Shown: positions 20,888-24,342 of the stretch, in pieces
Numbering within the stretch: position 1 is the first letter of the stretch
Layout: every line of letters starts with the position of its first letter
Origin: Clostridia bacterium
GTDB taxonomy: Bacteria > Bacillota > Clostridia > Oscillospirales > Acutalibacteraceae
Length of the DNA stretch: 24,342 nucleotides
NCBI GenBank assembly: GCA_017454565.1
Contig: JAFTCS010000156.1
Span: 1 to 24,342 of the forward strand
Direction: 5' to 3'
The notes under the pieces: generated by a model
Databases searched by the model: none
What the model saw: the letters and a program-made list of their open reading frames with translations, nothing else
Told to the model about the DNA's origin: nothing
Made by a program: the position numbers and the translations under genes

Positions 20888-22092
20888 AGCTCTCATCAAA
20901 ATTCTTCCTGATTTTTGCGGCCATTACACTGGCGTTTTCTATATTGGCGGCGGGTGCGGTGCAGTTTGGTCTTACAGCAGTGAAGAATGCAGACAGACAG
21001 GCAATTTCCCTTATAATAGCGCTTGTCAGGGAAAAATATCCGGATGTGGATGACAGGGATATTGCTGATGTGCTGAATGCTGCCGAATCGGATGGCAGCG
21101 CCGAGACCTTCCTCAGAAAATACGGTATTGCTGAAAGTGACGTTATCGTATTGCAGGACAGACGCAACTTTGCCGGAGTGGTGTCGTTGGCCGTTTCGGT
21201 ATGCGTGGGTATGGGCTGTGTTTCGATGATATGTTTCGGGATATATGTGACCATCCGCAGAAATCAGGACAGGAAGCTGACAAAATATCTTTCAAGGATA
21301 AACAGCGGCAATTATCATCTGCGCTTTGACGATCTGAGTGAGGATCAGACCTCCGTGCTGAGCAGCGAGATATATAAGACCACAATAATGCTCAGGGAGC
21401 AGTCCGAACGCTCCGGAACAGAAAAGGAAAAACTGAAGGACTCCATTTCGGATATTTCTCATCAGCTCAAAACGCCGCTTACTTCCATAATGATAATGCT
21501 TGACAGCATACTTGAGGGAGAGATGCCGGAGGAGCTTAAAAGGGAATTTTTAGGCGACATAAAAAACTCAGTTAATCACCTGACATTTCTTACGCAGTCG
21601 ATGCTCACCCTTTCAAAGTTAGATGCGAATACCATTACATTCCACAACGAAAAGGTGAAGCTGAAGGATATAATAAACGTCAGCATTTCAAATACCTCCG
21701 CTATTGCGCAGGATAAATGTATAGACGTAAAGGGAGACTGTCCCGATATAACAATTGACTGCGACATGCGCTGGGTGTGCGAAGCGGTTACGAATATTGT
21801 CAAGAACTGCATAGAGCACACGAAGAAGGGCGGTTCTGTCACTCTCAGTGCTGAGGAAAACCCGCTGCTTATAAAGCTGTCGATCAAAGACACAGGCTGC
21901 GGAATATCCAAAAAAGACCTTCCGCACATTTTTGAGAGGTTCTATAAGGGCAGCCATTCCGGGGATACAAGCGTGGGTATAGGTCTTGCACTTTCAAAGA
22001 GCATAATCGAGAAGTGCGGAGGATATATCAGCGTACAGTCGGAGGAAGGAAAGGGCAGCGAGTTTATTATCAAATTTTTCAAGACTATATGA
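20884..22092 (+). CDS. sensor histidine kinase
   Basis: The 402-residue kinase has a first membrane segment (about 6-28), a short external loop of about 65 residues, a second segment (about 97-122), a HAMP-like linker, the dimerisation domain with phospho-His193 in ISHQLKTPLTS, and an ATPase domain with NIVKNCIEH (N box), DTGCGISKKD (G1), HIFERFYKG and GIGLALSKSI (G2). The external loop is small, as in intramembrane-sensing kinases that listen to a partner transporter. It overlaps the regulator gene by 4 bp and ends 20 bp before the S41 gene, so the three are one operon. Confidence 0.94.
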   Translation: MKLSSKFFLIFAAITLAFSILAAGAVQFGLTAVKNADRQAISLIIALVREKYPDVDDRDIADVLNAAESDGSAETFLRKYGIAESDVIVLQDRRNFAGVVSLAVSVCVGMGCVSMICFGIYVTIRRNQDRKLTKYLSRINSGNYHLRFDDLSEDQTSVLSSEIYKTTIMLREQSERSGTEKEKLKDSISDISHQLKTPLTSIMIMLDSILEGEMPEELKREFLGDIKNSVNHLTFLTQSMLTLSKLDANTITFHNEKVKLKDIINVSISNTSAIAQDKCIDVKGDCPDITIDCDMRWVCEAVTNIVKNCIEHTKKGGSVTLSAEENPLLIKLSIKDTGCGISKKDLPHIFERFYKGSHSGDTSVGIGLALSKSIIEKCGGYISVQSEEGKGSEFIIKFFKTI

Positions 22093-22112
22093 TCTTTTTC
22101 GGAGGAAAAGCT

Positions 22113-24131
22113 ATGAAGAAAAGCATTATGAAGCTTTTTGCTGCAGTTTGCGCTGTCGGGGTCTCAATGAGCGTGTGTTCGTTTTCGCATGTAAATGCAG
22201 CTCCGTCAGGCACAGGAGAAAAAAGAGCCGTACCTGTCTTTCGCAGAAGTCTGGATGAAAATGAAACAGTCGAGTGCATGTTTTACCCGGATATGCCGAA
22301 TGTTCCATATATGTCTATGGAGCTTTACTACAAGACATTTCTGGACGGAGAAATGACTGTTAAAAACGAAGGCGGCGGCAGATTTACCTATACGGAAAGC
22401 AAGTGTGCTGATACGGCCGAAGTGAACGTGCAGACTGATGTATTTACTGCCGATGACCTTGCAAGTTTTGTTTCCACTCCTGTGTATAAGATGGAGGGCA
22501 GCAAGCTTGTGATGTGCGGGCCTGATCTCTTTGTAAAGTTTGACAGTGTCAGTTATGACCAGCCGGCAAAGCCCAGCACTATAGATATGGGCAAGTACGG
22601 CATAGACATCCGTGAGCAGGACGGGGTGGTGTACTATCCCTTTGTGACCCTCAGCGATCTGTTCGGGAATGTGGATTTCATCACCACGTTATATTCTGAC
22701 GGACGCATTTATTTTCAGGCTATGTATGAGGACATTAACGGCGGCGAGGTGGCAGACACCGATCCTGTGTATCTTTCCTCAATGAAAAACGGTGTCAGAC
22801 CGCAGGATGTTGTTGATATGACCTATAAGGAGCTTCAGCTTTCGGTCGAGACCTTCTACGGCTATCCCAGCGACAGGATAGCTCTTGCAAACGAGATCAA
22901 GGCTAACGGACTGGATGCTGCTCTTACCCGCACAGACAGCAGGACGAAGGAGCTTCTGCTCTCAAATAAAACGGGCGATTATCTTGCGGGAATGGACAGG
23001 CTGTTCAGCTTTATGCTTTCTGACGGAGGACACACGGGGATGATAAGCAGCACCGCACTGATAAATGTTATCAGCAGTGCAGACGTCATGCAGGATTATA
23101 TGAACGGTATCGCTGATATAATGAATCTCCAGAACGAATACACCGAAAAGAACATGCGTGTAAGTTCCGAACAGGCTAAGCTTATCAGCCTGCGCGAGAG
23201 CATGCTTGGCAAGGGCAGCTATTTCAGCAAGGGTAATACCGCCCTTATATGCTTTAACAAGTTCGAGGTGGATTATCAGGGCTGGCATGACTATTTCAGC
23301 GGCAAATCCGCCGCTATGCCGGAGGATTCCGTCTCTATAGTATACACGGGTCTGGAAAAAGCAAGGGCAGAGGGCATTAAGAACGTAGTCATTGACCTGA
23401 GCGCGAATGTGGGCGGAGATTCGGTTGCTCTTTATTCCATAATAGGCATGATAACCGGAAACTCCTTTATCACCGGAGAAAATCTTCTCGGCGGGCAGAC
23501 CTTCATGCAGACAAATGTTGTTGATATAAATTTTGACGGAGTTATAGACGAAAAGGATAAGCAGACCGGCAATGAAAACATGAGGTTTGCGCTGATAACC
23601 ACAGGCGTTTCGTTTTCATGCGGCAACCTTATGCCCAGCATAATGAAGAGCATGGGATATATGACCATGGGAGAGCAGAGCGGCGGAGGTACATGCTCGG
23701 TAATACAGCGCGCCACAGCCGACGGAGTAAGGTACTGCATGTCCTCTTATGTGAGATTTGTAGATGATAATAAGAAAACAATAGATGACGGTGTTCCGGT
23801 TGACGTGCAGCTTGTGAGCACCTCATACTCAGGTGAAAAAGACTATTCGGCAATTTACGACCTTGACCGTCTGGGCAGGGAAATGGATACTTTTTACGGA
23901 GAACCTCAGCCGCAGCCCAGCGATGTATCTCAGCAGGATCACTCCGAAAGCAGCATAGAATCGGACACGTCAGAGCAGTCTGCGGTATCTCAGGTATCGG
24001 ACGATGGCCAAAGTTCTCAGGTTTCTGACGATAACGGTTGGATAGGCACTATTGTGCTGGTGTTTTCCATCTTCGGAGCCGCTGCGCTGGGACTTATCAT
24101 TGTGAGCATCGTGGTTATCCGCAAAAGCTGA
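22113..24131 (+). CDS. exported, membrane-anchored S41-like peptidase with a calcium-loop motif
   Basis: The 672-residue protein has a signal peptide (MKKSIMKLFAAVCAVGVSMS to about NA at residue 30), a region resembling a stalk/copper-amine-oxidase-N fold (YYPFVTLSDLFG), the S41 tail-specific protease fold with VVIDLSANVGGDSVAL and the likely nucleophile Ser502 in GVSFSCGN, then EQSGGGT. Residues 471-482 read D-I-N-F-D-G-V-I-D-E-K-D, an EF-hand/dockerin-type calcium loop. A Ser/Gln/Asp-rich linker leads to a C-terminal membrane helix (about 643-668) and RKS. ATG 22113 follows GGAGG; earlier in-frame codons overlap the kinase. No PDZ domain is evident. Target unknown; linkage suggests envelope signalling or repair. 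Confidence 0.82.
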   Translation: MKKSIMKLFAAVCAVGVSMSVCSFSHVNAAPSGTGEKRAVPVFRRSLDENETVECMFYPDMPNVPYMSMELYYKTFLDGEMTVKNEGGGRFTYTESKCADTAEVNVQTDVFTADDLASFVSTPVYKMEGSKLVMCGPDLFVKFDSVSYDQPAKPSTIDMGKYGIDIREQDGVVYYPFVTLSDLFGNVDFITTLYSDGRIYFQAMYEDINGGEVADTDPVYLSSMKNGVRPQDVVDMTYKELQLSVETFYGYPSDRIALANEIKANGLDAALTRTDSRTKELLLSNKTGDYLAGMDRLFSFMLSDGGHTGMISSTALINVISSADVMQDYMNGIADIMNLQNEYTEKNMRVSSEQAKLISLRESMLGKGSYFSKGNTALICFNKFEVDYQGWHDYFSGKSAAMPEDSVSIVYTGLEKARAEGIKNVVIDLSANVGGDSVALYSIIGMITGNSFITGENLLGGQTFMQTNVVDINFDGVIDEKDKQTGNENMRFALITTGVSFSCGNLMPSIMKSMGYMTMGEQSGGGTCSVIQRATADGVRYCMSSYVRFVDDNKKTIDDGVPVDVQLVSTSYSGEKDYSAIYDLDRLGREMDTFYGEPQPQPSDVSQQDHSESSIESDTSEQSAVSQVSDDGQSSQVSDDNGWIGTIVLVFSIFGAAALGLIIVSIVVIRKS

Positions 24132-24146
24132 ATCGGGGGACGGATT

Positions 24147-24342
24147 ATGGAAAGGATCGAAATAAACGTAGGCGATGTGATCGAAATGAAAAAGCCCCAT
24201 CCTTGCGGCCGTGAGAACAACAGACTGTTCATGGTGCTGCGCATAGGAATGGACTTCAAGCTGCGCTGCATGGGCTGCGGTCACGAGATAATGCTGCCCA
24301 GAGTAAAAGCAGAAAAAGGCTTTAGAAAATTCGCGGTATTGC
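24147..24342 (+). CDS. DUF951-type small protein (3' end outside the window)
   Basis: At least 65 codons continue to the window edge without a stop. The start ATG follows GGGGGA. The sequence begins MERIEINVGDVIEMKKPHPC, then has CMGCGHEIMLPR, a family-typical arrangement in which Cys residues (HPCG, RCMGCG) could bind a metal. DUF951 proteins are usually near 65-70 residues, so only the last few are missing. Function is unknown. It lies 15 bp after the S41 gene and may be in the same operon. Confidence 0.85.
   Translation, partial: MERIEINVGDVIEMKKPHPCGRENNRLFMVLRIGMDFKLRCMGCGHEIMLPRVKAEKGFRKFAVL

Noticed and set aside
23523..23558. Full cellulosomal dockerin
   Set aside because: Only one calcium loop is found; a dockerin needs two adjacent copies and normally sits at a terminus.

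Overview
This 24.3 kb window looks like the chromosome of a Gram-positive Clostridia member, most likely Ruminococcus or a close relative (Oscillospiraceae). The reasons are the protein relatedness as I recognise it, the sepF-divIVA-ileS-lspA-rluD gene order typical of Firmicutes, strong AGGAGG-type ribosome sites, moderate GC content, and GC-rich intergenic hairpin elements. All confident genes lie on the plus strand; the only minus-strand candidate is a 30-residue ORF at the left edge. No rRNA, tRNA, transposase, phage gene or CRISPR array was found.

Layout. 1-491: a divergent regulatory region with a small minus-strand ORF that has its own promoter and terminator-like hairpin, then a promoter and structured leader for a CorA-family metal transporter (492-1421). 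1495-3231: one long ORF fusing uridine phosphorylase to the tRNA-modifying enzyme MiaA. 3232-3559: hairpin-rich spacer. 3560-10130: cell division and translation cluster (HlyD-like membrane protein, yggS interrupted by an in-frame TAG, sepF, divIVA, ileS). 10131-10486: array of GC-rich hairpins ending in an intrinsic terminator close to lspA. 10487-11948: lspA and rluD, overlapping. 12041-15908: a separate promoter-to-terminator unit with a two-helix membrane protein, an exported substrate-binding/VWA protein and a TelA protein. 15909-19713: a MacB-like ABC ATPase and large FtsX-type permease behind two near-identical operator/promoter copies. 19714-20138: noncoding GC-rich repeats. 20139-24131: OmpR-type response regulator, histidine kinase and a membrane-anchored S41-like peptidase. 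24147-end: a DUF951-type small protein cut by the window edge.

How the genes fit together. SepF and DivIVA act in septum formation and polar growth, and the neighbouring order matches the Bacillus ylmE-sepF-(ylmG-ylmH)-divIVA-ileS-(ylyA)-lspA-ylyB cluster, here without ylmG, ylmH and ylyA. The TelA unit resembles the vWA/TelA branch of tellurite and envelope-stress systems, but its VWA domain sits outside the membrane, fused to a substrate-binding domain. The ABC transporter and the downstream two-component system probably form one envelope-stress module; the 11-bp-period GTCAC repeats before the ABC genes are good candidates for the response-regulator binding site.

Points most worth a second look: the Udp-MiaA fusion, the amber codon in yggS, the duplicated operator-promoter cassette, the three-gene SBP-VWA/TelA module, the structured corA leader, and the GC-rich repeats at 19721-20034. 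Everything here comes from reading the sequence; no database search was possible.
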